From Myxococcales bacterium (GTDB lineage Bacteria; Myxococcota; Polyangia; Fen-1088), in the NCBI GenBank assembly GCA_003155465.1, contig PMCR01000401.1:1-6906 (forward strand): a DNA stretch of 6,906 bases, given 5' to 3'. Every line of letters begins with the position of its first letter. Position 1 is the stretch's first letter. A program made the position numbers and the translations under genes. Shown one piece after another: positions 1 through 5,878 of the stretch. The notes below the pieces were generated by a model. It saw only the letters and a list, made by a program, of their open reading frames with translations. It was not told where the DNA came from and searched no databases.

Positions 1-1141
1 TGCACCCCGGGCCAGCCGCCACGCAGGTGTGCAGGACCCGCTCCTGCGCATCGGTCAGCCCATCACCATCGCTGTCGGGCTCCAGGCCGTCGCCGGTGTC
101 GATGACCGACAGGTTGGTCGCCAACACACCCGCCAGGCCATTCTCCTCTATGTACGGGGTGTAGTTGATGCTGAGAAAATCGATCTTCGAGGCCGAATCG
201 AACTCGGTGAACGTTCCCATGCCATGCTCGGCCATGGAGGTCATGAGCGCCACCCCGCCCTCCCGATCCAGACCAAAGGGCACTGCCAGCGGGTCGGCCG
301 CGGCCTCCGGGTCGTAGAGGAACGCCGTGTGCAATCGGATCTCGCCCACACGATAGAAATCCTGCAGCCCCAGGATGTCGTCCACCGCGCGCAGAATCTG
401 GGTCGACAGATTGTAGTCGGCTCCCTCGCCCAGGTCGGGGTACATATCGACCGGAATCGGCGGACTGAAGGCCGTGCTCCAGTCCTTGCGGGGCACCGTG
501 CATACCAAGTAGTCGTCCTTGCACACAGTGGCCCGGCAATGCTGGTGGGCTGGGCACTCGCTGGCGCCGCAGGGAGTGGCGCTCGCGCTGCACTGGGGAT
601 CAGGCGTGCCGTCGGAGAAGAAGATGATGATGTACTTGGATCGGGCCCGCTCGGCCGGCGAGCTGGCCACGATATCCTCGGAAATCATCTGATACGCGCC
701 GCCCAGCGCGCCCTGGTAGTCGGTCAGGCGATCCGCCTGGCTGATGCGTGTGTCGATGGCTGCGAGATCGGGCGCATTGGTGAATCCCTGGGTCAGGCGT
801 TCGACCCGGGAATCGAATGCAATCACCCCGAACAGAACCGCAGGGTTGTCTTGATAGCGCTGCAGGACCGTTCGCACCGCCTTGGCGCGGTTCCCCGATC
901 GGTCAGTCACGCTCATGGAGTCCGAGGTATCCACCACGAACAGAACCTTGACCGGGAACACGGCGTCGGTGTCGGGTGATAGACACACCTCGCCGGTCAG
1001 GCGCAGTTCATCGTCGAACACCTGGCCAGCGTCCCCGCGAGCCGGTTCCAAACCAGAATCGGTGCACGAGAGCGTGGCCAAAGCCAGCCCGGTGGCCGTC
1101 AAGACGAGCGACGTCGCTGCGCGATTGCTGACTGAAAACAT
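1..1141 (-). CDS. VWA-domain lipoprotein with a TSP3/EF-hand-like motif (3' end outside window)
   Basis: Reading leftward from ATG at 1141, the frame stays open for 380 codons to the window edge, so the C-terminus is missing. The N-terminus is a hydrophobic signal peptide ending in LATLSC; Cys26 is the likely lipidated residue, although the lipobox is imperfect. Residues 65-180 look like a von Willebrand A fold: VLFVVDTSDSMS carries the MIDAS DxSxS (D71, S73, S75), with a possible MIDAS Thr at T140 and FFSDGTPD (D177) further on. A cysteine-rich insert follows at 184-214 (C184, C191, C196, C202, C207, C214). Near the edge, DSDGDGLTD (356-364) is a calcium-binding thrombospondin-type-3/EF-hand-like loop. 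VWA lipoproteins usually mediate metal-dependent protein contacts at the cell surface; the partner here is unknown. An in-frame GTG at 1162, directly after AAGGTGAT, could be the true start, because no good ribosome site precedes the ATG. The gene lies 126 bp after the TSP3 gene on the same strand. Confidence 0.88.
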   Translation of the reverse strand, partial: MFSVSNRAATSLVLTATGLALATLSCTDSGLEPARGDAGQVFDDELRLTGEVCLSPDTDAVFPVKVLFVVDTSDSMSVTDRSGNRAKAVRTVLQRYQDNPAVLFGVIAFDSRVERLTQGFTNAPDLAAIDTRISQADRLTDYQGALGGAYQMISEDIVASSPAERARSKYIIIFFSDGTPDPQCSASATPCGASECPAHQHCRATVCKDDYLVCTVPRKDWSTAFSPPIPVDMYPDLGEGADYNLSTQILRAVDDILGLQDFYRVGEIRLHTAFLYDPEAAADPLAVPFGLDREGGVALMTSMAEHGMGTFTEFDSASKIDFLSINYTPYIEENGLAGVLATNLSVIDTGDGLEPDSDGDGLTDAQERVLHTCVAAGPGC

Positions 1142-1267
1142 ATGCTTCGCTACAGAAGTCACATCACCTTGTGGTGGTTCGTGGATTGTGAAGTGACGGG
1201 CGATGATTCTTCCCGTGGCAGAGAAGGCGGACCCGGAGGAACACTCTCTCTGCCCCGTCGCGAACGA
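1142..1267 (-). other. Intergenic region between the TSP3 and VWA genes, with a hairpin
   Basis: This 126-bp gap contains a perfect 8-bp inverted repeat, GGCAGAGA (1217-1224) and TCTCTGCC (1247-1254), separated by 22 bases. There is no T-run after it in either direction, so it is not a standard intrinsic terminator. It could be an attenuating or mRNA-end structure after the TSP3 gene. I saw no convincing -35/-10 pair for the VWA gene, so the two genes may share a transcript. Confidence 0.4.
1160..1170 (-). promoter_or_regulatory. Possible ribosome site and alternative GTG start for the VWA gene
   Basis: On the minus strand AAGGTGAT (1170-1163) complements the 3' end of 16S rRNA and is immediately followed by GTG (1162-1160), in frame with the VWA protein. 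Using it would add seven residues (VTSVAKH) before Met1. The spacing is short, so the choice between GTG and the ATG at 1141 is unresolved. Confidence 0.4.
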
Positions 1268-2593
1268 TTAGCGCCGGCGCCGCCAAAGCACGACCAGGCC
1301 CAAGCCCAGAACGACGAGCAAGCTTGCCGGACCCTGGCCCGAAATCGCACAACCGCTGCTACTGTCGGTCCCAGGCACGGCACTGCTGCCTGCGGTCCCG
1401 GTGACGGTCAGGGGCAAGATGGCCTCGGCATGATTGACCGACGGCTCGATGGTGTCGGGTTCGGACAAGTCCGCGGTCACGGTCAAGATGTACTGGCCCG
1501 GGCTGCTTGGGATCAGCACCGGCCGCTTGTCGCTGATGGGGGCGCACTCGTAGCCATCCCCACAGCTGGCGGTTCCGGCCGGGTTCTTCACCGTGTTGCG
1601 GGACCCTGATGGCTGGGTGGTCACGAACCACTTGTAGTTGAGGTTGACCCCCTTCTCGGGGGTGCCTTTCCGGTTGGCATAAAGCGACAGGCTGATGGTC
1701 TCGCCGGTCTTCGCCGTGACCCGAGGGGCCCCAACGATCTTGAACAAGCCCGTGGGATCCAGGCACTGTGCGGGATCCGGGTTCTTCGGGACGACCAGGC
1801 AGAAGCCGGTCGTCTGACAAGCATCGCCAACGCCATCGTGATCCGCGTCCTCCTGACCCGGGTTCGGCACCAGCGGGCAATTGTCCATGCCGTTCACGAT
1901 GTCGTCGCCGTCCGCATCGGGATCGCAGTTGTCGCCGATTCCGTCGTGGTCGGTGTCCTTTTGCAGGGGGTTGGCCGCCAGGGGGCAATTGTCGACCGCG
2001 TCCAAGATGCCATCCCCGTCGGTATCGTCGTTGCAGCCCGAGGTCACGCCGGCTTTGAACGGACAGGGGTCTTTCGCGTTGGGCACGCCGTCGCCGTCGA
2101 TGTCGGGGTCACAGGCGTCGCCCAGGCCGTCCCCGTCGGTGTCGATCTGCGACTTGTTGGGAACCAGCGGGCAATTGTCGACGGTATTGGGAACGCCATC
2201 GTTGTCCATATCCGGATCGCACACATCACCGATCCCGTCCGCATCGGTGTCCATCTGGTCTAGGTTCGCGGCGTACTTGCAGTTGTCGCACACATCCCCC
2301 ACCCGGTCGCCGTCCGAATCGGCCTGATCGTAGTTGGGCCGAAATGGGCAGTTGTCGAAATCGTCCTCGATGCCATCGCCATCGAAGTCGTCCGAAGTGG
2401 AGTAGCTGATGCCGATGTCGGTGTTGTTCACCAGAATCGCGCCACCGCCACCACCACCACCACCACCACCATTGTTGTTGGGTGTGCCGCAGAACCCGGT
2501 TCCACACTCACCATCGGTTTGCGCGAGAACCGGCAACGCCGTCAGCAAGACGGTGGCCACGAGATTGACCGAAAAGAACCCCGCTTTTCTCAT
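1268..2593 (-). CDS. Exported thrombospondin type 3 repeat protein with MYXO-CTERM-like tail
   Basis: The 441-residue product starts at ATG 2593, which has an AAGGAG site seven bases upstream. A signal peptide (about 1-25, ending PVLAQ) leads into a short Cys-containing segment (C30, C35), three Asn and ten Gly. Residues 69-259 carry about ten DxDxDG-type loops (for example DFDGDGIED 69-77, DTDGDGLGD 151-159, DTDHDGIGD 213-221) alternating with DNCP motifs, the pattern of calcium-binding thrombospondin type 3 repeats. Two loops lack the usual Gly (DSDGDRVGD, DADGDDIVN), and one module has an insertion near 177-189. Residues 280-398 look like a beta-sandwich of PKD/Ig-like type (YKWFV at 320-324, GQYILTVTADL at 366-376). 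The C-terminus is SSGC (C415), a hydrophobic stretch and a final WRRRR, matching the plan of the MYXO-CTERM surface-sorting signal. Probably a calcium-stiffened surface or envelope protein; its ligand is unknown. An upstream in-frame ATG at 2671 would add 26 residues but makes a poorer signal peptide. Confidence 0.9.
   Translation of the reverse strand: MRKAGFFSVNLVATVLLTALPVLAQTDGECGTGFCGTPNNNGGGGGGGGGGAILVNNTDIGISYSTSDDFDGDGIEDDFDNCPFRPNYDQADSDGDRVGDVCDNCKYAANLDQMDTDADGIGDVCDPDMDNDGVPNTVDNCPLVPNKSQIDTDGDGLGDACDPDIDGDGVPNAKDPCPFKAGVTSGCNDDTDGDGILDAVDNCPLAANPLQKDTDHDGIGDNCDPDADGDDIVNGMDNCPLVPNPGQEDADHDGVGDACQTTGFCLVVPKNPDPAQCLDPTGLFKIVGAPRVTAKTGETISLSLYANRKGTPEKGVNLNYKWFVTTQPSGSRNTVKNPAGTASCGDGYECAPISDKRPVLIPSSPGQYILTVTADLSEPDTIEPSVNHAEAILPLTVTGTAGSSAVPGTDSSSGCAISGQGPASLLVVLGLGLVVLWRRRR
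1271..1363 (-). other. MYXO-CTERM-like C-terminal sorting signal (protein region)
   Basis: Codons 411-441 of the TSP3 gene encode a Ser/Gly stretch with one Cys (C415), about 17 mostly hydrophobic residues (LLVVLGLGLVVLW) and four Arg at the very end. This tripartite layout is established for C-terminal protein-sorting tails, and the Cys before the membrane segment favours the myxobacterial type over the PEP-CTERM or GlyGly-CTERM types. The assignment is by layout only. Confidence 0.7.
1817..2389 (-). repeat. Intragenic TSP3 repeat array
   Basis: About ten degenerate Asp-rich units lie within the TSP3 gene (codons 69-259). The DNA shows the repetition: the plus-strand string GGGCAATTGTC recurs near 1875, 1983 and 2170, with a GGGCAGTTGTC variant near 2346. 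Each encodes a DNCP motif. The repeats follow protein modules and are not independent DNA elements. Confidence 0.85.
2441..2470 (-). repeat. GGN trinucleotide tract coding for ten glycines
   Basis: On the minus strand the tract reads seven GGT codons, then GGC, GGT, GGC, encoding Gly42-Gly51 between the short Cys segment and the TSP3 array. It is a flexible linker. Because the unit is three bases, slippage would change linker length without breaking the frame. Confidence 0.9.
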
Positions 2594-2714
2594 CGAATGT
2601 CTCCTTCCGTGGCTCGTAAGTTGGACCACATCAACGTCGGGACATCGTGATCGTAACACGTCTGATGGCATGCCGAAGTACGATTCTCCTTTTGGTTTTC
2701 ATACGTTACCCGAC

Positions 2715-2744
2715 AATATCGCACCTGTGATATTTGTAGGGCAA
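2715..2744 (-). promoter_or_regulatory. Weak candidate promoter for the TSP3 gene
   Basis: On the minus strand TTGCCC (2744-2739) and GATATT (2720-2715) sit 18 bases apart, each matching four of six consensus positions of a sigma70 promoter. This is the best pair in an AT-richer part of the gap and would give a leader of about 115 bases. The -35 box falls within the loop side of the 2725-2751 inverted repeat. Evidence is only moderate, since housekeeping promoters in such genomes often diverge from consensus. Confidence 0.3.
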
Positions 2745-2751
2745 ATCACAG
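2725..2751. repeat. Imperfect inverted repeat (CTGTGATATTTG / CAAATCACAG)
   Basis: The left arm CTGTGATATTTG (2725-2736) and right arm CAAATCACAG (2742-2751) pair over ten bases with a two-base bulge around a five-base loop (TAGGG). No T-run follows on either strand, arguing against an intrinsic terminator. It overlaps the candidate -35 of the TSP3 gene, so an operator or an RNA structure is possible. Confidence 0.55.
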
Positions 2752-2798
2752 TTGCGGACCGGCGAGTAAGCCAACCCACCATGAAACCACTCTGATTT

Positions 2799-2887
2799 GG
2801 CGAAGCCGCAGCGCTACGCGCGTCGGCGAGGCCGAGCGAATCGAGCGGGGAGGAGGTGGCGGGTGGGGGGCCGAAGGGCGAAGCGAA
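2799..2887. repeat. Degenerate GGCGA-type direct repeats with a G-rich run
   Basis: GGCGAAGCCGCAGCG (2799-2813) recurs 26 bases on as GGCGAGGCCGAGCGA (2825-2839), and a shorter relative GGCGAAGCGAA lies at 2877-2887. Between them 2847-2870 is nearly all G on the plus strand, with tracts of 4, 2, 2, 2, 3 and 6 G. The region has no supported reading frame. Confidence 0.5.
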
Positions 2888-2893
2888 CCCTCC
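2873..2893 (-). terminator. Weak hairpin after the lipoprotein operon
   Basis: On the minus strand GGAGGG (2893-2888) can pair with CCCTTC (2878-2873), including one G-U pair, around a nine-base loop, starting 13 bases after the TGA at 2907. It lacks a T-run; a C-rich stretch follows. It could mark a transcript end, but the call is tentative. Confidence 0.25.
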
Positions 2894-2906
2894 CCATCAT
2901 CAACCA

Positions 2907-3380
2907 TCACATTCCCGTCTGTGCCACGCTGAAGCGCAGCACGTAGGAGCAGTAGGCGTCGCTCGACAGCTCGACCAGATGATCCCCTGGCTTGGTGGTG
3001 TGGATGGGAATACCGATGATTCCGTCCGCACCCGCGTCCTGGAAGATGTCGACGCCCGAGCTGTCGAAGAAAGTCTTTTCGTTGCAGCTCGGCTCGGAGA
3101 CTTCCAGTCGCAATGAGGTGCCGGGGGCGCGACGATTGTCGAGATAGATCTCGAACTTCAGATCGGATTCGCCCGCGGTGCGCACGATGAAACGGCGCGC
3201 GCTGGGAAAGTCCCCGTCCAGGTAGTGGCCGGTGTCGAGCACACAGCGGGCCGTGGTTCCGCAAGCGGTGGGAATGCTGTCTTCACAGACCGTGTGATCG
3301 CGGCCCGAGGTGAAGAACCAATCGCTGCTGCAGGCGCCAAGCCCGAGCAGGGCGAAGCAAAGGGCGATCCGTCCTGTCAC
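2907..3380 (-). CDS. Predicted lipoprotein of unknown function (third gene of the overlapping set)
   Basis: The 157-residue product starts with GTG at 3380. That GTG overlaps the previous gene's TGA as GTGA (3380-3377), and GAGG (3388-3385) lies four bases upstream inside the previous gene, so translation is probably coupled. The N-terminus is a classic lipoprotein signal: a hydrophobic core, then LGAC with Cys17. After lipidation the protein would be membrane-anchored and face the periplasm or outer membrane. The mature part has five further Cys (32, 40, 46, 99, 144), which could form disulfides, and alternating hydrophobic stretches (RRFIVRT, LKFEIYLDN, LRLEVSE, HLVELSS, YVLRFSV) typical of a small beta-sandwich. 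The layout is reminiscent of pre-peptidase C-terminal (PPC-like) domains, but I cannot assign a family. It is the last gene before a 313-bp gap. Confidence 0.87.
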   Translation of the reverse strand: MTGRIALCFALLGLGACSSDWFFTSGRDHTVCEDSIPTACGTTARCVLDTGHYLDGDFPSARRFIVRTAGESDLKFEIYLDNRRAPGTSLRLEVSEPSCNEKTFFDSSGVDIFQDAGADGIIGIPIHTTKPGDHLVELSSDAYCSYVLRFSVAQTGM

Positions 3381-3826
3381 AGGGCCTCAACCTTCGCCTG
3401 GAAATTCCCGTTCAGGGTGCGGCCCTCGGCGGGATCCGCCAGGGTGGTACGGAACGAACCAACGAGGTCCGCGTCGGCAACCGGCTCTTGGTTGAAATGG
3501 ATCCTGCCCACCTTCAGCTGGAAATCGGTGGTGCCGCCGTATTCCACCCGCTGCACCGTCCCTCGCGGCAGCCCGCTCGCCACGGGCGTGGTCATGTCGA
3601 TGTCCGTCCCCGCCACCGGTTGGATGTCGCCGATACTCACCGTGACCTTGGTCATGGCCCCGGAGGTACGCAGGTACTCGATGGAAACCGCGTCACCCAC
3701 CCGGATGGCCCGCACATTGTCGAAGTCCAGTCCGTACAACTCGGACACGCTGCCGAACAGGCGATTGGGGGAGGCGCCACAGTTGGGCAGCAGAAGAAAG
3801 GAGGCAAGAAGAAGAGCTGCGCGCAT
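3377..3826 (-). CDS. Predicted small lipoprotein of unknown function (second gene of the overlapping set)
   Basis: This 149-residue product starts at ATG 3826, whose A is also the last base of the previous stop codon (TGATG). AAGGAG (3837-3832), embedded in the final Lys-Glu codons of the upstream gene, sits five bases before it and strongly supports this start. Residues 1-16 form a short signal peptide ending LLPNC; Cys16, the only cysteine, is the likely lipidated residue although the lipobox is weak. The rest looks beta-rich (VRAIRVGDAVSIEYLR, MTKVTVSIGDIQP, TVQRVEYGG, TDFQLKVGRIHFN, NGNFQAKVEAL) with no motif I recognise. Because it is locked between two other lipoprotein genes, a shared envelope role is likely, but the function is unknown. 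Confidence 0.87.
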   Translation of the reverse strand: MRAALLLASFLLLPNCGASPNRLFGSVSELYGLDFDNVRAIRVGDAVSIEYLRTSGAMTKVTVSIGDIQPVAGTDIDMTTPVASGLPRGTVQRVEYGGTTDFQLKVGRIHFNQEPVADADLVGSFRTTLADPAEGRTLNGNFQAKVEAL

Positions 3827-5184
3827 CAGGGCTCCTTGGCAACGCGCAGGATCGACTGGCTGGACCCTGCGACGGGATCGGGATAGGTCAACTGGAAGGC
3901 GATCACGGCTTTGCCGCCGGCAAAGGCCAGCGCGGTGTACTGGCCGTCGGTCTTGCCGCTTTCGCCGCTGATCTTCTGAATGCTCCAGCTCCCGGCGCTA
4001 CGACGGGCCAAATACAGGCCATCCTTGTTCATATCGCAGCCCTGGCCCACGCCGTAGTCGTTACAGCGATAGTAGGCGATGGCAGGATTGCCGCTGTCGT
4101 CGAAAGCCAGGGAAGGGTAGTAGCCGGTGACCCCGTCGCGATCCACATCCTGCGCTGCGGTCCAGGTGCTTCCGTCGCTGGATTCGCTGTAGGCCAGCAG
4201 CTGACGAGCATCATCGAAGTAAGCCAGGGCGTGCAAGCCCTGGCTGCTGACCGCAAAGCCGATCTGCTCACGAATCTTCCCCACGAATAGCTGTTTCGAT
4301 TCCCAGCCATCGGCGATCTCGTGGTCCAGCCAGATGGCTGGCGGTTTGTCCACGTAGTGCACGATCGCGGCCTTGCCCGCAGGCGAGAAGCCGAGCCTGA
4401 TGTAGCTGCCACCGCCACGGGCCACGTCCGCGGTGAAGATGGAATAGGCATCGCCGCGCGCGAACTCCACGTCCGATTCATTGAAGTCCACGTCTGCGAA
4501 ACCGTCGTGCAGATCGCGAAACGCCACCGCCAGACTGCCCGAGACCGGATCGCGCGCAATCGCAGGCCAGTAGCCCGTGGCATCGCCCTTGTTGCACACG
4601 TCCTGGGCGCAATTGGCCGCCTGGTCAGGCGGCATTGCGGGCGTTGCGGTGGACGCGGAATCCGCTGCGATGGTGCGCGGCGTACCCAAACTGCCGCCGC
4701 TCACGCTGGCGAGCAGCAGATCCGATGCCCCGCAGCGCAGCTTCGCCGACGGGCCACCCGTATAGGCCAGCATCGGTTCGCCCGTCTTGTCGAAGGCCAG
4801 CCCCACGCCCATCATGGCAGCGTAGGGCTGCCGAGTGGCGATCGTCCCGACGAAGCCGCTGGCAGACGGAAGCACGACACAGATGTCGAAGACGCTGGCC
4901 GTGGCCGCGCGATCTAAGATGGTGCAGGCGGCCTGCTCGCTGGTTGGGGCCAGGGTGGCGAAGGCCACCTTGGTGTCCCACGCCGCGGCCACCGTTTGGT
5001 AGCCCGCCTGCTGCCCGCACTCGGGAACATCGAAGAACTGCCAGACCAGTGGGCCGGTTGCCGTATCCGCTGCCACGGGCGCATCCCGCCTGCCGGCGCC
5101 CGCATCGGGCTCGCCGCGACTGCCCCCCGAGCAGGACAGGCCCAGAGTTCCGACGATCGCAACTGGCAAGATAATCGTGCGCAC
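3826..5184 (-). CDS. Predicted beta-propeller-like lipoprotein (first gene of the overlapping set)
   Basis: The 452-residue product starts with GTG at 5184; no other start codon lies between it and the in-frame TGA three codons upstream, and a GGTGGAG-like site lies about 11 bases before it. The signal peptide ends TLGLSC with Cys18 followed by Ser-Gly-Gly-Ser, so it is probably lipidated; a Gly/Ala/Asp-rich linker runs to about residue 45. From about 60 on, a loose repeat recurs: a hydrophobic strand, a turn with a small or Asp/Gly pair, then a second strand, as in GVGLAFDKTGEPMLAY (126-141), YWPAIARDPVSGSLAVAF (205-222), YIRLGFSPAGKAAIVHY (261-277), IGFAVSSQGLHALAYFDD (308-325), YYPSLAFDDSGNPAIAYY (355-372) and YTALAFAGGKAVIAF (416-430). 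This resembles six- or seven-bladed sialidase/YWTD-type propellers. No catalytic set is visible, so a binding or scaffolding role is more likely than an enzyme. Eight further Cys could form disulfides. Confidence 0.88.
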   Translation of the reverse strand: MRTIILPVAIVGTLGLSCSGGSRGEPDAGAGRRDAPVAADTATGPLVWQFFDVPECGQQAGYQTVAAAWDTKVAFATLAPTSEQAACTILDRAATASVFDICVVLPSASGFVGTIATRQPYAAMMGVGLAFDKTGEPMLAYTGGPSAKLRCGASDLLLASVSGGSLGTPRTIAADSASTATPAMPPDQAANCAQDVCNKGDATGYWPAIARDPVSGSLAVAFRDLHDGFADVDFNESDVEFARGDAYSIFTADVARGGGSYIRLGFSPAGKAAIVHYVDKPPAIWLDHEIADGWESKQLFVGKIREQIGFAVSSQGLHALAYFDDARQLLAYSESSDGSTWTAAQDVDRDGVTGYYPSLAFDDSGNPAIAYYRCNDYGVGQGCDMNKDGLYLARRSAGSWSIQKISGESGKTDGQYTALAFAGGKAVIAFQLTYPDPVAGSSQSILRVAKEP

Positions 5185-5280
5185 GCACAGTCAGTCTCCA
5201 CCCGCCGTGCCGGCCCGTCAACCTGGTGGGGCAAGGTGGGGCAAGGTCTGGAAACTACCGTTCGGCCAAACCCCGCTGGC
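5185..5280 (-). other. Gap between the regulator and the lipoprotein operon
   Basis: The 96-bp gap carries a tandem 10-bp repeat (5225-5247) and, on the minus strand, a TTGACG -35-like hexamer (5221-5216). No acceptable -10 box lies 16-18 bases after that hexamer (GAGACT at best). No intrinsic terminator is visible after the regulator, so the lipoprotein genes could be read through from the regulator's promoter as well as from a local one. Confidence 0.4.
5225..5247. repeat. Tandem 10-bp repeat GGTGGGGCAA, 2.3 copies
   Basis: GGTGGGGCAA occurs twice head to tail, followed by GGT, 41 bases upstream of the GTG of the first lipoprotein gene. A period close to one helical turn would place two identical half-sites on the same DNA face, which suits a regulator site, although chance duplication is possible. 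Confidence 0.6.
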
Positions 5281-5859
5281 TCACTTGTCGTCCACTCTCC
5301 AGTACTTGCCGCCTCCGCCTTCCCGGGCCATGTAGCCGAAGTCCACCAGCCAGCGCCGCAGGCGGGCGGTATCCTCGTTGTACTTCGACAGGATCTCGTT
5401 GACCCGCTTTTCCGGGTAGCGCACGCCGTGACTGAAGGATTGCAGCACGTGGCGGAGCAGCACGCGGAACTTCCTTTCCTGCATGGGGAAGGTCTTGATG
5501 CGACCATCGCTAGTGGTGAATGTGGCCAGTACCTTGCGATCGTAGTCACTAAGCTCCCGCTCGCTTTCCGGGCGCACCGGCTGTGCCTGGGCCAGCAATG
5601 TCTTCGCCATGTCGGAAAGGGCATCAGTCTTCAGCGAATAGAGATTGTAGTAGCTCTCACTGCGCGCAGTCACCAGGCCGGCGCGCGCCAGCCTGGTCAG
5701 GTGGTGTGACACGGTCGAGACACCCACGCCCAGGGCCGCGCCCAGCTGTTCCACCGTGTACGCCCGCTGGGCAAGCAGCCCAACGATGCGCAAACGGTTG
5801 GGCTCGCCCAGCACCTTAAAGAACTCGACTAGATCACTAGTTTTCTTGTCGCGCTCCAT
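5281..5859 (-). CDS. ArsR-type winged-helix regulator with C-terminal DUF2087 domain
   Basis: The 192-residue product starts at ATG 5859, with GGAG five bases upstream. Residues 8-90 are an ArsR/SmtB-like winged helix-turn-helix: FFKVLGEPNRLRIVGLL opens it, VSTVSHHLTRLARAGLV (47-63) is the recognition-helix region, and the wing follows around YYNLYSL. Residues 108-188 match the pattern of DUF2087: TSDGRIKTFP (116-125), FRVLLRHVLQSF (131-142), then YPEKRVNEIL (148-157) and an RRWLVDFGYMAR element (168-179) with a terminal YWR. The protein has no cysteine at all, so the classic metal-thiolate sensing site of arsenic or cadmium regulators is absent; the signal is unknown and may be read by DUF2087. 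The promoter overlaps a dyad, implying autoregulation. It lies divergent from a GIY-YIG-family gene and 96 bp upstream of the lipoprotein set on the same strand. Confidence 0.92.
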   Translation of the reverse strand: MERDKKTSDLVEFFKVLGEPNRLRIVGLLAQRAYTVEQLGAALGVGVSTVSHHLTRLARAGLVTARSESYYNLYSLKTDALSDMAKTLLAQAQPVRPESERELSDYDRKVLATFTTSDGRIKTFPMQERKFRVLLRHVLQSFSHGVRYPEKRVNEILSKYNEDTARLRRWLVDFGYMAREGGGGKYWRVDDK

Positions 5860-5878
5860 CTTGACTCCAACGAAGTAG

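Larger units (their letters stand above)
2594..2906. other. 313-bp intergenic region upstream of the TSP3 gene
   Basis: No gene is supported here. From right to left it holds a GC-rich stretch with a weak hairpin just after the lipoprotein gene stop, a G-rich run (2847-2870), direct repeats of a GGCGA-type unit (2799-2887), a bulged hairpin (2725-2751), an AT-richer promoter-like stretch (about 2680-2750), and the TSP3 ribosome site AAGGAG (2606-2601). A second SD-like AAAAGGAG (2693-2686) lies 14 bases before the in-frame ATG at 2671, too far to be a likely start signal. Confidence 0.7.

Noticed and set aside
29..979. Long plus-strand open frame opposite the VWA gene
   Set aside because: It is the antisense shadow of a GC-rich coding region; the minus-strand frame has a signal peptide, a MIDAS motif and a TSP3 loop, while this one has no recognisable domain.
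1217..1254. Intrinsic terminator after the TSP3 gene
   Set aside because: The 8-bp stem has a 22-base loop and no T-run, so it does not meet the usual criteria; kept only as a hairpin.
1838..2327. Plus-strand open frames rich in Val/Ile/Gly or Ser/Pro within the TSP3 gene
   Set aside because: Their repetitive composition merely mirrors the Asp-rich repeats on the other strand.
1817..2389. Regular repeats that could suggest a CRISPR array
   Set aside because: The units vary, stay in frame and encode TSP3 calcium loops; there are no identical repeats with unique spacers.
2725..2751. CRP-type binding site
   Set aside because: TGTGA and TCACA half-sites are present but 15 bases apart instead of the usual six.
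4321..5709. Plus-strand open frames of about 200-237 codons opposite the lipoprotein and regulator genes
   Set aside because: No domain is visible, they overlap confidently coded genes, and they are rich in Arg/Ala as expected from antisense reading of GC-rich codons.
5281..5859. Metal-sensing ArsR repressor of an arsenic-resistance cluster with the ArsC-like gene
   Set aside because: The regulator has no cysteine and carries a DUF2087 domain, and the ArsC-like gene lies on the other strand beyond the GIY-YIG gene with no exporter nearby.
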